The notes beneath the pieces were generated by a model. That model ran no database searches. It had not been told where the DNA came from and saw nothing but the letters and a program-made list of their open reading frames with translations. A DNA stretch of 64,000 nt from Lolliginicoccus suaedae (GTDB taxonomy: Bacteria; Actinomycetota; Actinomycetes; Mycobacteriales; Mycobacteriaceae), in the NCBI RefSeq assembly GCF_008312885.1, contig NZ_VSSO01000002.1, forward strand, positions 171,642 through 235,641, written 5' to 3'. Numbering within the stretch: position 1 is the stretch's first letter; the number at the start of each line of letters is the position of its first letter. This document shows positions 24,399-32,816 of the stretch, piece after piece. The position numbers and the translations under genes are program-made.

Positions 24399-25166
24399 CT
24401 ACCGGCGCCGTGGCCCCCGCTTTCGCGCCGCGGGAGAGTTCCTGCGCGCGCCCTTGCTGGCCTGGCTCTTGGCTGCCTGGCTCTTGCTCGCCGGGTTCTT
24501 GCTCGAGGCCTTCGGTGCGGGCTGCGCGGTGGTCGCGGGCTCGGCGGCGATCCCGCGGCTCGAGCGCGCGGTGCGTCCGCGAACGATCCCCACCATCTCC
24601 TCGAGCAGTGGATCGTCGTTGGTGGAGCGCTCGCTCGACCACGCGATGCCCACCTGCTGCTCGGGACCGTCGCGGAGCGGGATCGACACGATGTCCTTGC
24701 GATGATGCAGCCGGCCGAGCGACAGTGGCACGACGACGAACCCAGCGCCGGTGGCTGCGATCTCGATGGCCTCCGCCGCGGTCGGTGGCCGTTGCTCCGG
24801 GAGCTGTCCCGGTGCGTCGTGACCGGTCCAGTCGAGCGGATCGTCGAGGGGCTGCCAGGCGGTATCGCCGTCGAGGTCCGTGAGCGTGAGTTGCTCCGCC
24901 GCCGCGAGGTAGTGATCGCGGCCGCACACCACCACTGTCTCCTCGCGGTAGAGGGGGATCACGCTGAACCCCTCCCAGGGCTGCGCGGGATCCTCCGTGA
25001 CACGGACCAGTGCTGCGTCGACGTCGCCGCCGAGGATCGCTGCTCGCTGCCCCGAGAGCGGGATGGGCACGAGGTCGAGCCGAGTAGCAGGCAGGCGCTC
25101 CGCCCATCGTCGTGCCCACTTCGAGGGCATCACGCCTGGCACGTAGCCCAGCCGGAAAGTGGTCAC
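24399..25166 (-). CDS. LysR-type substrate-binding domain protein lacking a DNA-binding domain
   Basis: A 255-residue protein that begins directly with the periplasmic-binding-like core (MTTFRLGYVPGVMPSKWARRWAERLP) and has the LysR effector-domain signature: ILGGDVDAALVR, VIPLYREETVVVCGRDHYLAA, AAATGAGFVVVPLSLGRLHH. No helix-turn-helix precedes it. The C-terminal 55 residues are a low-complexity Lys/Ala/Ser tail (KSQAAKSQASKGARR and RKRGPRRR at the end) that resembles a nucleic-acid-binding tail. The preceding gene's stop overlaps its ATG (ATGA, 25163-25166), so it is coupled to the SelT-like gene. Role unknown. Confidence 0.8.
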   Translation of the reverse strand: MTTFRLGYVPGVMPSKWARRWAERLPATRLDLVPIPLSGQRAAILGGDVDAALVRVTEDPAQPWEGFSVIPLYREETVVVCGRDHYLAAAEQLTLTDLDGDTAWQPLDDPLDWTGHDAPGQLPEQRPPTAAEAIEIAATGAGFVVVPLSLGRLHHRKDIVSIPLRDGPEQQVGIAWSSERSTNDDPLLEEMVGIVRGRTARSSRGIAAEPATTAQPAPKASSKNPASKSQAAKSQASKGARRNSPAARKRGPRRR

Positions 25167-25450
25167 TGGGTGGCTCCATCCGTGTGGCCGAGCGCCCGGC
25201 CGGGTGCGATGACATCGCGAACGCGACGCTTGAGGTCCGCGATATCAGGGAATCCCCCGTCTATCGTGCGGTCCCACACCGTGCTCGTATCGACGTCGAT
25301 GCGGAACGAGCCGCTCGGACCGGGGCGCAGCGCCACCTCCGCGAGGTCCGCGGCGAATGTCGTCAGCAGTTCCTGCGCCATCCAGGTCGCGCGGAGGAGC
25401 CAGCCGCAGCGCGCGCAGTAGGTGATGATCACTCGATGGTCCGGGCTCAT
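25163..25450 (-). CDS. SelT/SelW/SelH-family (Rdx) thioredoxin-like protein
   Basis: A 95-residue protein from ATG 25450. ITYCARCGWLLRATWMAQELL carries the CxxC motif (in place of the CxxU of selenoproteins), followed by VALRPGPSGSFRIDVD and WDRTIDGGFPDIADLKRRVRD, the Rdx-family signature. It is a small thioredoxin-fold redox protein of unknown partner. Its stop overlaps the start of the LysR-like gene by 4 bp, so they form a two-gene unit. Confidence 0.85.
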   Translation of the reverse strand: MSPDHRVIITYCARCGWLLRATWMAQELLTTFAADLAEVALRPGPSGSFRIDVDTSTVWDRTIDGGFPDIADLKRRVRDVIAPGRALGHTDGATQ

Positions 25451-25475
25451 CGGTCCAGTATCCCGGATGGAGTGC

Positions 25476-26258
25476 TCACCGCAGCACCGTGTAGCCAACG
25501 AAGGCGACGATGTCGATGAGCGCGTGGGCAGCGATGAGCGGCCAGGCGCGCGAGGTCGCCTGGAAGTAGCGCGCGAAGACGATGCCCATGACGATGTTGC
25601 CGCCGAACGAGCCAATGCCCTGGTAGAGGTGGTAGAGGCCACGCAGTGCCGCGGACATCGCGACCGCGGCCCATGGGCGCACGCCGAGCTGATGCAGCCG
25701 GACCAGCAGGTAGGCCACCACGAGGATCTCCTCCGCCGCGGAGTTCGCGATCGCCGAGAGGACCAGCATGGGCAGCGACCACCAGGCGTCGGGCAGGGCG
25801 GCGGGTATCACCTCGACGGTGATGCCGAGGGCGCGCCCGCCGAAGTAGAGCGCGAGGCCGGGCAGGCCGATCAGTGCCGCGAGGGCAACGCCGGGGAGCA
25901 GGTCGCGGGCGCGCGGGCGCAGGAACTGCCGGGCGCGCGCGAGGGCGCCGCTGCGCCACAGCAGGTAGCCGCCGAGGGCGGCCCACGCGAGCAGGCGGAG
26001 CGCCCCGGCGAGCTGGCGGAGGAAGTCGATCAGCCCGGTGGGGGAGCGGCTCGCGTTGAGCGCCACGGATTGCTCAGCGAGCGCGGCGGGCGCGAGCAGT
26101 GCCTCGGTGAAGCTGATGGCGCTGTAGAAGCCTTGCAGGCCGAGGGTGACAGCGAGCACGACGGCGATCTCGATGCGCAGCGCGCGCGCATCCGCTCGGC
26201 TGCTTGCCCGGTGGGGGAAGCCGTGGAGGGGTGGTTCGCGCCAACCGCTGATGCTCAC
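25476..26258 (-). CDS. CPBP family intramembrane glutamic endopeptidase
   Basis: About 260 residues from GTG 26258 (VSISGWREPPLHGF); the ribosome-binding site is weak. Several transmembrane helices are visible. The CAAX/CPBP motifs are present: the EE pair in SAIANSAAEEILVVAYLLVRL, R and H in SAALRGLYHLYQG, and the C-terminal HALIDIVAFVGY. These Abi/CPBP proteins are membrane proteases involved in processing of bacteriocins, prenyl proteins or stress signalling in different hosts. No bacteriocin gene is adjacent, so the substrate is unknown. Confidence 0.85.
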   Translation of the reverse strand: MSISGWREPPLHGFPHRASSRADARALRIEIAVVLAVTLGLQGFYSAISFTEALLAPAALAEQSVALNASRSPTGLIDFLRQLAGALRLLAWAALGGYLLWRSGALARARQFLRPRARDLLPGVALAALIGLPGLALYFGGRALGITVEVIPAALPDAWWSLPMLVLSAIANSAAEEILVVAYLLVRLHQLGVRPWAAVAMSAALRGLYHLYQGIGSFGGNIVMGIVFARYFQATSRAWPLIAAHALIDIVAFVGYTVLR

Positions 26259-26287
26259 GGCGCACGAGGCTAGCAGCGGTTCGTGCC

Positions 26288-27073
26288 TCAGCGCTGCCGG
26301 GCTCGCAGTCCGTTGAGGAACGGGCAGCCCATGAGGACGCGCAGCGCCTGGTCGAGCTCCTTGGCGGAATCGACGGGCGCGGGGAAGGCGATGCGGATGT
26401 CCTTGTCGTGGTCGGCGCGCTCGATGCGGAGGCGGAGGCCATACCGGTCGAGGCCGAGCGGCCGGACGCGGCCGTCGCGGATGACCGAGGCGGGCAGCTT
26501 GCGGATGATCCTCTCGAGCATGTCGGCCTGATGGTGCTCGAGGTAGTGCAGCCAGCATGACTCGTGCTCGCTGAATGGGTCGGGCCGGGCGGCGGCGAGG
26601 TCGTCGATGGGCACCGACTCGGCCCCCGAGGAATCCGCGATGACGACGGAGCGCAGCTCGATCCGCACGAGCGCGGTGGTGTGACCGAGGTCGAGCAGCG
26701 ATTCGTCCGGGCGGGCATCGAGGAGCCCGGTAGCGATGTCGTGGACGACGTCGGGGTCGAGGGTGGTGAGCTGCCCGCGTAGCCAGATGAGGCCGCGCAC
26801 GGGCTCGCGCAGGTCGACGGGCGCGGTGTCGGTGAGCTCGAGCAGGGCCGGCACGCCGAGCAGCCCGGATTGCCAGGCGAGAGCGTGGGCCGGGCTGTCG
26901 TCGTCGATGGAGGCAAGGGCGGTGCCGTGCTCGTCGATGTGGTGGATGCTCGCGGCGGTGGGGGCCGTGCCGTCGATCGCGAGGAGGGCAGAGCGGGGGC
27001 TGGCCCGGTGGAGCGCGGACCGGACGAGCTCGGCGGTGCTGGGCAGGGGGCACGCTGGGGCATGTAGCGACAT
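26288..27073 (-). CDS. DUF2470 protein, Rv3839-like, probably iron-regulated
   Basis: A 261-residue protein from ATG 27073 (MSLHAPACPLPSTAELVRSA), GAGGAAA ribosome-binding site. It has an N-terminal HugZ/pyridoxamine-oxidase-like split barrel (SALLAIDGTAPTAASIHHIDEHG) and a C-terminal DUF2470 domain (HESCWLHYLEHHQADMLERIIRKLP.. RYGLRLRIERADHDKDIRIAFPAPV), the module of heme-utilisation and chloroplast heme-binding proteins. The orthologue Rv3839 in M. tuberculosis is IdeR-repressed; a strong IdeR box lies 26 bp upstream here. It probably handles heme or iron; this is inference. Confidence 0.86.
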   Translation of the reverse strand: MSLHAPACPLPSTAELVRSALHRASPRSALLAIDGTAPTAASIHHIDEHGTALASIDDDSPAHALAWQSGLLGVPALLELTDTAPVDLREPVRGLIWLRGQLTTLDPDVVHDIATGLLDARPDESLLDLGHTTALVRIELRSVVIADSSGAESVPIDDLAAARPDPFSEHESCWLHYLEHHQADMLERIIRKLPASVIRDGRVRPLGLDRYGLRLRIERADHDKDIRIAFPAPVDSAKELDQALRVLMGCPFLNGLRARQR

Positions 27074-27098
27074 GGTTTTCCTCACCTCTCCGTAGTAA

Positions 27099-27117
27099 TA
27101 AGGTAAGGCTAACCAAG
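27099..27117 (-). promoter_or_regulatory. IdeR/DtxR iron box upstream of the DUF2470 gene
   Basis: On the plus strand TAAGGTAAGGCTAACCAAG matches the IdeR consensus TTAGGTTAGGCTAACCTAA at about 15 of 19 positions; the core AGGCTAACC is intact. It lies 26 bp before the start of the DUF2470 gene and could repress it when iron is plentiful. pheA starts 79 bp to the right on the other strand. Confidence 0.8.
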
Positions 27118-27195
27118 TTAATGGTTCCAGGGAAGCCCCCGCGAGATCCGCTCCACCACGAGCGCCCGCCCACGCCGCCACGTACCCTCATACCT

Positions 27196-28110
27196 GTGCT
27201 CACCATCGCCTACTTCGGACCCGCGGGAACCTTCACCGAAGCAGCGCTCGCGACGATGGAGCGCAACGGCACTATCGCCTCGCCCGTCCACCGCGAGCCC
27301 GCCACCAGTCCGCCGGCTGCCCTCGCCGCGGTGCGCGCCGGGACCGCCGACCTCGCGTGCGTGCCCATCGAGAGCTCCGTCGACGGGCCTGTCGTGCCCA
27401 CGCTCGACGCGCTCGCCACGGGAACGCCCCTCCAGGTCATCGCCGAGACGACGCTGCCCATCGCCTTCGCCATCGCCACGCGGCCCGGCACGGCAGCCAC
27501 CAGCATCCGCACCGTCGCTGCCTATCCAGTAGCGGCGGCCCAGGTCCAGCAATGGCTGCGGGACAACCTGCCGAGCGCGAGCACCGTCGCCGCGGGATCC
27601 AACGCCGCGGCCGCCGACGACGTCGCGCAGGACCGGGCGGACGCCGCGGTCACCACCGCGCTCGCCGCGCAGCAGCGTGGGCTCGAGACGCTCGCCAGCG
27701 AGGTCGCCGACGTGTCCGGGGCCACCACGAGCTTCATCCTCGTCGGGCCGCCTGGCCCGCCGCCGCCCCGTACCGGAAGCGACCGCACCTCCATGGTTCT
27801 CGGTCTGCCCAACAGGCCCGGATCACTTGCCCGCGCCATGAATGAGTTCGCCCTGCGCGACATCGATCTCACCCGGATCCAATCACGGCCCACGCGCACC
27901 GGGATGGGCACCTATCGCTTCTACATCGACTGCCGCGGGCACATCGATGACATCGCGGTCGGCGAGGCGCTCAAGGCACTGCACCGCAGCGGCGCCGATG
28001 TGCGCTACCTCGGCTCCTGGCCTACCGCGATCAGCGATGCGCAATCCCCGCCCGACGACACCGCCGAGCGCGAATGGCTCGAGCAGCTCCGCAGGGGAGA
28101 GCGCCCATGA
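27196..28110 (+). CDS. pheA: Prephenate dehydratase
   Basis: A 304-residue PheA from GTG 27196 (VLTIAYFGPAGTFTEAAL). PDT domain: GPAGTFTEAAL, CVPIESSVDGPVVPTLD and the catalytic TTSFILVG-like motif (VSGATTSFILVG). The C-terminal ACT domain has MVLGLPNRPGSLARAMNEFALRDIDLTRIQSRP, where GALARAL/ESRP motifs bind phenylalanine. It converts prephenate to phenylpyruvate in phenylalanine synthesis and is feedback-inhibited by Phe. Orthologue of Rv3838c; the stop overlaps the next gene (ATGA). Confidence 0.93.
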   Translation: MLTIAYFGPAGTFTEAALATMERNGTIASPVHREPATSPPAALAAVRAGTADLACVPIESSVDGPVVPTLDALATGTPLQVIAETTLPIAFAIATRPGTAATSIRTVAAYPVAAAQVQQWLRDNLPSASTVAAGSNAAAADDVAQDRADAAVTTALAAQQRGLETLASEVADVSGATTSFILVGPPGPPPPRTGSDRTSMVLGLPNRPGSLARAMNEFALRDIDLTRIQSRPTRTGMGTYRFYIDCRGHIDDIAVGEALKALHRSGADVRYLGSWPTAISDAQSPPDDTAEREWLEQLRRGERP

Positions 28111-28766
28111 CCAGGACACGCCTGCTCCTCGTCCGCCATGCCGAGTCAGAGTCCAACGTGCTGCGCAGGCTCGATACGCGGCCGCCCGGCGCCGTGCTCA
28201 CCAGCAACGGGACCGCCCAGGCGCTCCGTCTCGCGCAAGGGCTCGCGCTCACCGAGGACGACATCATCCTCTCCTCGATCGCCACGCGCGCCCAGCAGAC
28301 CGCCCGGCCGCTCTTCGACGCGCTGGGCCGCGACCCGCGATCTGTCGAGGGCATCCATGAGATCCAGGCCGGGGACCTCGAGAACCGCGACGATCACGAG
28401 GCCCACCGCATCTATGCCACCACCTACAGCAAATGGCTCCACGGGGATGACGCGCCACGCATCCCGGGCGGGGAGAACGGCCACGACCTGATGGAGCGCT
28501 ACCTCCCCGTCATCGACACCGTGCATGCCGACTACCTGGACGCGGCACGACGCATCATCATCGTCAGCCACGGCGCGGCGATCCGGGCGATCGCTGCGCG
28601 CCTCACCGGAACCGATCCGCTGTTCGCGCTGCGCAATCGCCTCGAGAACACCGGCGGAGTGGAACTCGTCGCTACCGGGCGCAGCTCCTGGGAGCTGTCC
28701 CGGTGGGGCACGCTGATCGAGCCGCTAGGCGCGGACAGCACCCCGATCGGCGATGCGATGGGATGA
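28107..28766 (+). CDS. Histidine phosphatase family protein
   Basis: A 219-residue phosphoglycerate mutase-like protein. LLLVRHAESESN is the RHG-type motif carrying the catalytic His; SSIATRAQQTARPL and the second His in IIVSHGAAIRAIAARL complete the active site. The start ATG 28107 overlaps the pheA stop by 4 bp, as with Rv3838c and Rv3837c in M. tuberculosis. Substrate unknown. It overlaps the 3' end of the convergent EspG-like gene by 42 bp. Confidence 0.9.
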   Translation: MTRTRLLLVRHAESESNVLRRLDTRPPGAVLTSNGTAQALRLAQGLALTEDDIILSSIATRAQQTARPLFDALGRDPRSVEGIHEIQAGDLENRDDHEAHRIYATTYSKWLHGDDAPRIPGGENGHDLMERYLPVIDTVHADYLDAARRIIIVSHGAAIRAIAARLTGTDPLFALRNRLENTGGVELVATGRSSWELSRWGTLIEPLGADSTPIGDAMG

Positions 28767-29501
28767 CTGGGTCCCGGGCCGCCAGAGGTGGTCCAGTGCC
28801 CGGCGCAGGCGATGCTCGGACCCCGCGCACACCGTCACCCGCTGCACCGCGGCATCGGGCTGATCGAGGGGGCACACCAGGATCCGGCCCTGCTTCGCAT
28901 CGATCACCGCGAGCGCGGCCCGCCCCGGCGCAGTGACCTCCACGACCCGGTCCGCGTCGTGCAGCACCTGCCCGTACTGGAACGCATCCTCGGCAGCGAC
29001 GCCAGCCTGGCGCAGCCCCAGGATCACCGCGTTCGCATCCCGTGCCCCATCGACCGCGCTCGCGAAGGCCTCGTGGCGAACCACCGTGTCCCGCGCGGAC
29101 AGCTCCCGGCCCCGCGGCGCGGGGCCCACGACGTCGAGGAGAAAGCCCGCGACCGAGCCATCGATGGCTTGCAGCCGCACCGAATCCGCGAGGCGGATCG
29201 CTCCCACGACCTGATCGCCACGACGCGCCACCACCCCCCGGTGCATCGCTTCCCCGGCGTCGGCGCCGACCACGCTGGCGCGCGCGCTGACGCTTGCCTC
29301 GGGCGCCGCGAGGGCGCGCAGCAGCGGGAGCACGCTAGTGCTCGGTCCCCGCTCGGTCAGCAACCCGCGCTCGCGCAGCACGGCCCGGGCTACCTGATCG
29401 TCGCTGCCCAAGGGAACCTGAAGGGCCACGGGCAGCTCATCGAGCCCGGCCGCGGCCTGGAGCAGCGCGAGCTCGGTCACCGACACAGTCACCGATGCCA
29501 T
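28725..29501 (-). CDS. EspG-like ESX secretion-associated chaperone
   Basis: A 258-residue protein from ATG 29501 (MASVTVSVTELALLQAAAGL). The fold-level features fit the EspG family (PF14011): VSVTELALLQAAAGLDELP at the start, ARAVLRERGLLTERG and ARASVVGADAGEAMHRGVVARRGDQVVGAIRL. EspG proteins bind the tip of PE-PPE dimers in the cytosol and deliver them to a type VII secretion system. It lies directly after the PPE gene with a stop/start overlap (29501/29503), supporting this assignment. Confidence 0.85.
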   Translation of the reverse strand: MASVTVSVTELALLQAAAGLDELPVALQVPLGSDDQVARAVLRERGLLTERGPSTSVLPLLRALAAPEASVSARASVVGADAGEAMHRGVVARRGDQVVGAIRLADSVRLQAIDGSVAGFLLDVVGPAPRGRELSARDTVVRHEAFASAVDGARDANAVILGLRQAGVAAEDAFQYGQVLHDADRVVEVTAPGRAALAVIDAKQGRILVCPLDQPDAAVQRVTVCAGSEHRLRRALDHLWRPGTQSSHRIADRGAVRA

Positions 29502-29502
29502 A

Positions 29503-30768
29503 TCAGCGGTCCCCGCCGATGACCGCCGGGCATACCAGCTGCCCGGACGGGCCCACATCGAACCTGTCCCGCGGGCGCGCGTGCCGCGCGCGCTGAGGGC
29601 TCGCTTCCTCCTCGGTCCGGGCCATCGCGGTCGGCGGCATCATGGGAACGCCGGACCGGCCGTCGGTGCCCATCATCGAGGTGCTTGCCGCACGTGATGC
29701 CGAGGAGCTCGCGGCCTCAGGACCTGCGGCGCCCGGGCCTGATGCCAGGGGAGCCGACGAGCTCATCGCCGATTGCCGACCAATGCCCTCCACCGTGCCC
29801 GCGGCGGCGAACGAGCTCGCGGAGAAGCCCGCGGCGCCGGGCGCGCGCAGGCTCGCCGGGGCGATCGACTGGGAGCGGGCGGCACTCGCGCCCTTGCCCT
29901 CGCGGGCCTGCTCGCTCGCGGGAGCGAGGTGTGGCGCGCCGAGCGGCGATCCCGGCGTCATTGCCGCACGGGCCGCATCGGCACCGAGCAGCGCGACCCG
30001 GCCCACCACGGTCGCAGCCGTGGAGACCAGGCCCGGGGAGGCGGCAGCGCTGGCAGGGGCAACCCCGAGCGGGGAGGCGGGCAGCCCGGCGATGCCGGGC
30101 AGCGAGACGCCCGCGGGCGCGGTTCCCGGCAAGGTTCCCGCCGGGCTCGTCCACGGGCTGGCGGAGGTGAACGAATCTCCATCGGCCGAGGCGAGCTGCT
30201 CGGAGGCGGCGCCCTGCTCGGTGGCCTGGTGATCAGCCATGCCTGTGGTCAATCGCGGCGGCGCGGACGACTCGACACCGACGGCGCAGCCCTGGCTGGC
30301 GAGGTCATAGGTCCGCATCGCCGCGATAGCGCGCAGATCGAGGAGCCGTTCCGCCGTCTCGGCCGCAGCGAGAGCCCCGGTGGTGGCGCCCACGACGCTG
30401 GCCGCCTTGGCCGCCTGGACCGCGGCGATCTCGACGGCGGTGGGCATCGCCACCCGGGACGTATCGCACGCCAGCGCCGTCACCTGGGCGGTCTGGCCGA
30501 CCCTGGTCGCGGTGATGCTGGTGCCGTCGAGCCAGGCAGACATCGTTCGCAGCCCTGCTCGTGCCTTGTCGGCTGTGCCGCCCTGCCAGCCGGAATCCAG
30601 CAGGCGCACCGCGGTGTCGATATGCCGGGCGGCTTCGCTCGTAGCACCGGCAAGACCGGTCCACGCGCCACCAGCCCGGTGCATCGGCTCCCCGCCCACC
30701 CCGAAGTGCATCGGCGGGCTCAGGTCCATCGCCTTGCGCAGCTCCCACATGATCGATGTCAAAGTCAT
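29503..30768 (-). CDS. PPE-domain protein
   Basis: A 421-residue protein from ATG 30768 with a GGGGGAGAG ribosome-binding site. The N-terminal 180 residues are helical and fit the PPE domain (MHFGVGGEPMHRAGGAWTGLAGATSEAARHIDTAVRLLDSGWQGG), with the WQGG turn; the PPE dipeptide itself is replaced by the FGVGGEP stretch. The rest is a Pro/Ala/Ser-rich disordered region (about 190-400) ending GQLVCPAVIGGDR. It should pair with the upstream PE protein and be secreted by an ESX system. The machinery is not in this window. Confidence 0.82.
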   Translation of the reverse strand: MTLTSIMWELRKAMDLSPPMHFGVGGEPMHRAGGAWTGLAGATSEAARHIDTAVRLLDSGWQGGTADKARAGLRTMSAWLDGTSITATRVGQTAQVTALACDTSRVAMPTAVEIAAVQAAKAASVVGATTGALAAAETAERLLDLRAIAAMRTYDLASQGCAVGVESSAPPRLTTGMADHQATEQGAASEQLASADGDSFTSASPWTSPAGTLPGTAPAGVSLPGIAGLPASPLGVAPASAAASPGLVSTAATVVGRVALLGADAARAAMTPGSPLGAPHLAPASEQAREGKGASAARSQSIAPASLRAPGAAGFSASSFAAAGTVEGIGRQSAMSSSAPLASGPGAAGPEAASSSASRAASTSMMGTDGRSGVPMMPPTAMARTEEEASPQRARHARPRDRFDVGPSGQLVCPAVIGGDR

Positions 30769-30798
30769 TGCTCTCCCCCTGTCTAGTGAATGCCCGGC

Positions 30799-31116
30799 TC
30801 AGGCGTGCGACGCGATGGACTGGCCCGTGGCGCCATCCTGCTCGGCGTAGGTGGCGGCCTGGTGGCGCAGCGTCCGTGCTGCCTCGCGCAGCTCCCGCAT
30901 CGCGGCAACGAGGTTGGGCTCGGTGCGCACGAATGCATCCGAGACCCATGCCGCGCTCTTGACGGTCACCTCGTCGGCGGCGCCCGGCGGGGGTGCTGCC
31001 GAGCCACGAGCGACAACGAGCTCGCTATCGATCCTGGTAGCAGCCGCTTCGAGCTCGGCCGCGGCCGCTCGCAACGTCTCGGGGTCAACGCTCAGTTCCT
31101 GTGCCACGCGGGTCAT
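30799..31116 (-). CDS. PE-domain protein
   Basis: A 105-residue helical protein (MTRVAQELSVDPETLRAAAAEL). The length, the two-helix pattern and the C-terminal YAEQD (Y-x3-D, the type VII export signal YxxxD/E) fit the PE family rather than WXG100. It precedes the PPE gene by 30 bp, the usual PE-PPE order, followed by EspG. The PE-PPE heterodimer is expected to be the secreted substrate. Confidence 0.8.
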   Translation of the reverse strand: MTRVAQELSVDPETLRAAAAELEAAATRIDSELVVARGSAAPPPGAADEVTVKSAAWVSDAFVRTEPNLVAAMRELREAARTLRHQAATYAEQDGATGQSIASHA

Positions 31117-31247
31117 CCTCCTTGTGCTCCGACAGGCAAGGCAGTGCCCATCGACAAGGTAGGACGCAGCAGGACTCGCTTTGGTTCCACACCGGCAGGA
31201 ATTTCTCGGGAGAATCTTCCCGGGGCCGGCGCGCCGTGCTCGAGCGG

Positions 31248-31598
31248 CTAGCCCCAGCCGAGCTCGTGGAGGCGCTCGTCGTCGATGCCGAAGTGATGCG
31301 CGATCTCATGGATCACGGTGATCGCGACCTCCTCGACCACCTCGTCCTCGGTCGCGCACATCGCGAGCAGCGGCTCCCGGTAGATGCTGATCGTGTCGGG
31401 AAGCGAGCCGGCGTAGAACGAATCACGCTCAGTGAGGGCGACGCCCTGGTACAGGCCGAGGATGCCCGGCTCGTCCTCGTTGCTCGGCTCCACGAGCACC
31501 ACGACGTTGTCGATCGCGCGCGCGATCGGCGCCGGGATCAGGTCCAGCGCATCGGAAACGAGCTCGTCGAAGCGCTCCTCGCTCATGGCGACGCTCAT
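31248..31598 (-). CDS. Minimal metallopeptidase (Rv3836-like)
   Basis: A 116-residue protein of the DUF1025/MMP-like family. The only strong motif is HEIAHHFGIDDERLHELG near the C-terminus, a zincin-type HExxHxxGxxD/E motif. Such proteins are often described as minimal metalloproteases; no proteolytic activity is established. Start is ATG 31598, with ATG 31586 in frame. It follows the septum-formation gene by 4 bp, as Rv3836 follows Rv3835. Confidence 0.88.
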   Translation of the reverse strand: MSVAMSEERFDELVSDALDLIPAPIARAIDNVVVLVEPSNEDEPGILGLYQGVALTERDSFYAGSLPDTISIYREPLLAMCATEDEVVEEVAITVIHEIAHHFGIDDERLHELGWG

Positions 31599-31602
31599 CG
31601 TG

Positions 31603-32649
31603 CTAGTTCCCCGGGGCGAGGCCGGGAGCTGGGGCCGCCGGAGCCTCGGGGCCGGGGATCTGATCGGGGCGCTGCCCGTTGATCGTGATCTCGCCGCGAG
31701 CGGGACCGACGAGCGTGGCGAGCGCGGAACCGGCGTCGAGCTGCGCGCCGAGCGAGCAGTTGACCAGCCGGTTGCCCGCCAGCCAGCTCGACAGCGAACG
31801 GGTATCCCAGAACACGGTCAGGCGCTGTTGCTCGAGCCGCTCGGCGCCGCCGAGATAGTCCGCGGCGACCTGCCGGCACCGCTCGTCGAGGAAGCGATCC
31901 TGCTCGGAGAGGGGCGGATGGTTATCGCCGAACTGCTCACCGAGGTCCACGATCCCCGCTACCTCGTAGGCGTGGGGGTCCTCGCAGGGCACGGGATCGG
32001 TGGGGATGTCCAGGTTGATGCCGATGCAGAACCCGGGCTCCCACACCATGGACATGTTCTGATCGGTGGCGCGGCCGAACATGGGGAACACCTGCCCGCT
32101 CGCGCCCACGTTCTGCAGCCCGCAGCGAATGGTGCGCTCGCCGGCCTCCCAGCCATCCTCGCCGGGGTTGATCAGGTTGATGCTGTAGCGGCCGCGGGGG
32201 TCGAAGCGCCATCCCAGGTAGTCCTCGGTGGCCGGCTCGCACAGTTGCTCGCGGAGCTCGGAGAACCGCAGCTCGGTGGGGAACCCGGCGTCCGGCCCGA
32301 ACTCGGATCCAGGGAACGCGCTGAGGTCGATCGCAGCGGTGACTTCGAAGCGATGCTCCTCCGAGCAGTCGACCTTCGCGAGATCGGCCGCGTCGGGCGC
32401 TGACCACGACAAGCAGTCCCCGGCGCTCGAGGAGCCGAACGAGTCCCCGGCCACGGCCTCGGTGGTGGGCGCGGCGATCGTCTCCCACTGCTCCTCGTCC
32501 TCGGGATCGCTCGTCGCTTGCACGACGATGAGAGTGGCGACGCTGCCAGCGACGAGCACCAGCAGTGCAATGAGCGCGGCAATGCGCCAGCGCGGACGGC
32601 GATCGCCATCAGGCTCGGGCGCTGATCGGGGAGAGGAGTGCGTGGTCAT
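31603..32649 (-). CDS. Septum formation family membrane protein (Rv3835-like)
   Basis: A 348-residue protein from ATG 32649 ([21 protein letters not shown]), with a transmembrane helix ([21 protein letters not shown]) and an extracytoplasmic region. It has two similar units with paired Cys: [27 protein letters not shown] and [27 protein letters not shown], the repeated DC-x-C-x-x-H-x-E/Y-E-V pattern of the septum-formation family. Its role in division is inferred from the family name only. It forms an operon with the metallopeptidase and is divergent from serS. Confidence 0.85.
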   Translation of the reverse strand: MTTHSSPRSAPEPDGDRRPRWRIAALIALLVLVAGSVATLIVVQATSDPEDEEQWETIAAPTTEAVAGDSFGSSSAGDCLSWSAPDAADLAKVDCSEEHRFEVTAAIDLSAFPGSEFGPDAGFPTELRFSELREQLCEPATEDYLGWRFDPRGRYSINLINPGEDGWEAGERTIRCGLQNVGASGQVFPMFGRATDQNMSMVWEPGFCIGINLDIPTDPVPCEDPHAYEVAGIVDLGEQFGDNHPPLSEQDRFLDERCRQVAADYLGGAERLEQQRLTVFWDTRSLSSWLAGNRLVNCSLGAQLDAGSALATLVGPARGEITINGQRPDQIPGPEAPAAPAPGLAPGN

Positions 32650-32816
32650 CGGCATCCATCATGCACCCATACCGGTGGTCTTTCGACCTCGTGCCCGGAT
32701 TTTCCGTACCTGGCAGGGCGCGCCGCTCGCTGGTGGCCCCGGTGAGCGGTCCCGGAGCTGGCTGCCCGCCCGTTCCGATGGGGAGGAAGCGAAGCGGGCG
32801 CAGTAGGGTATTAGGC

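Noticed and set aside
32650..32816. T-box leader or tRNA gene near serS
   Set aside because: No T-box motif, specifier loop or tRNA cloverleaf is visible.
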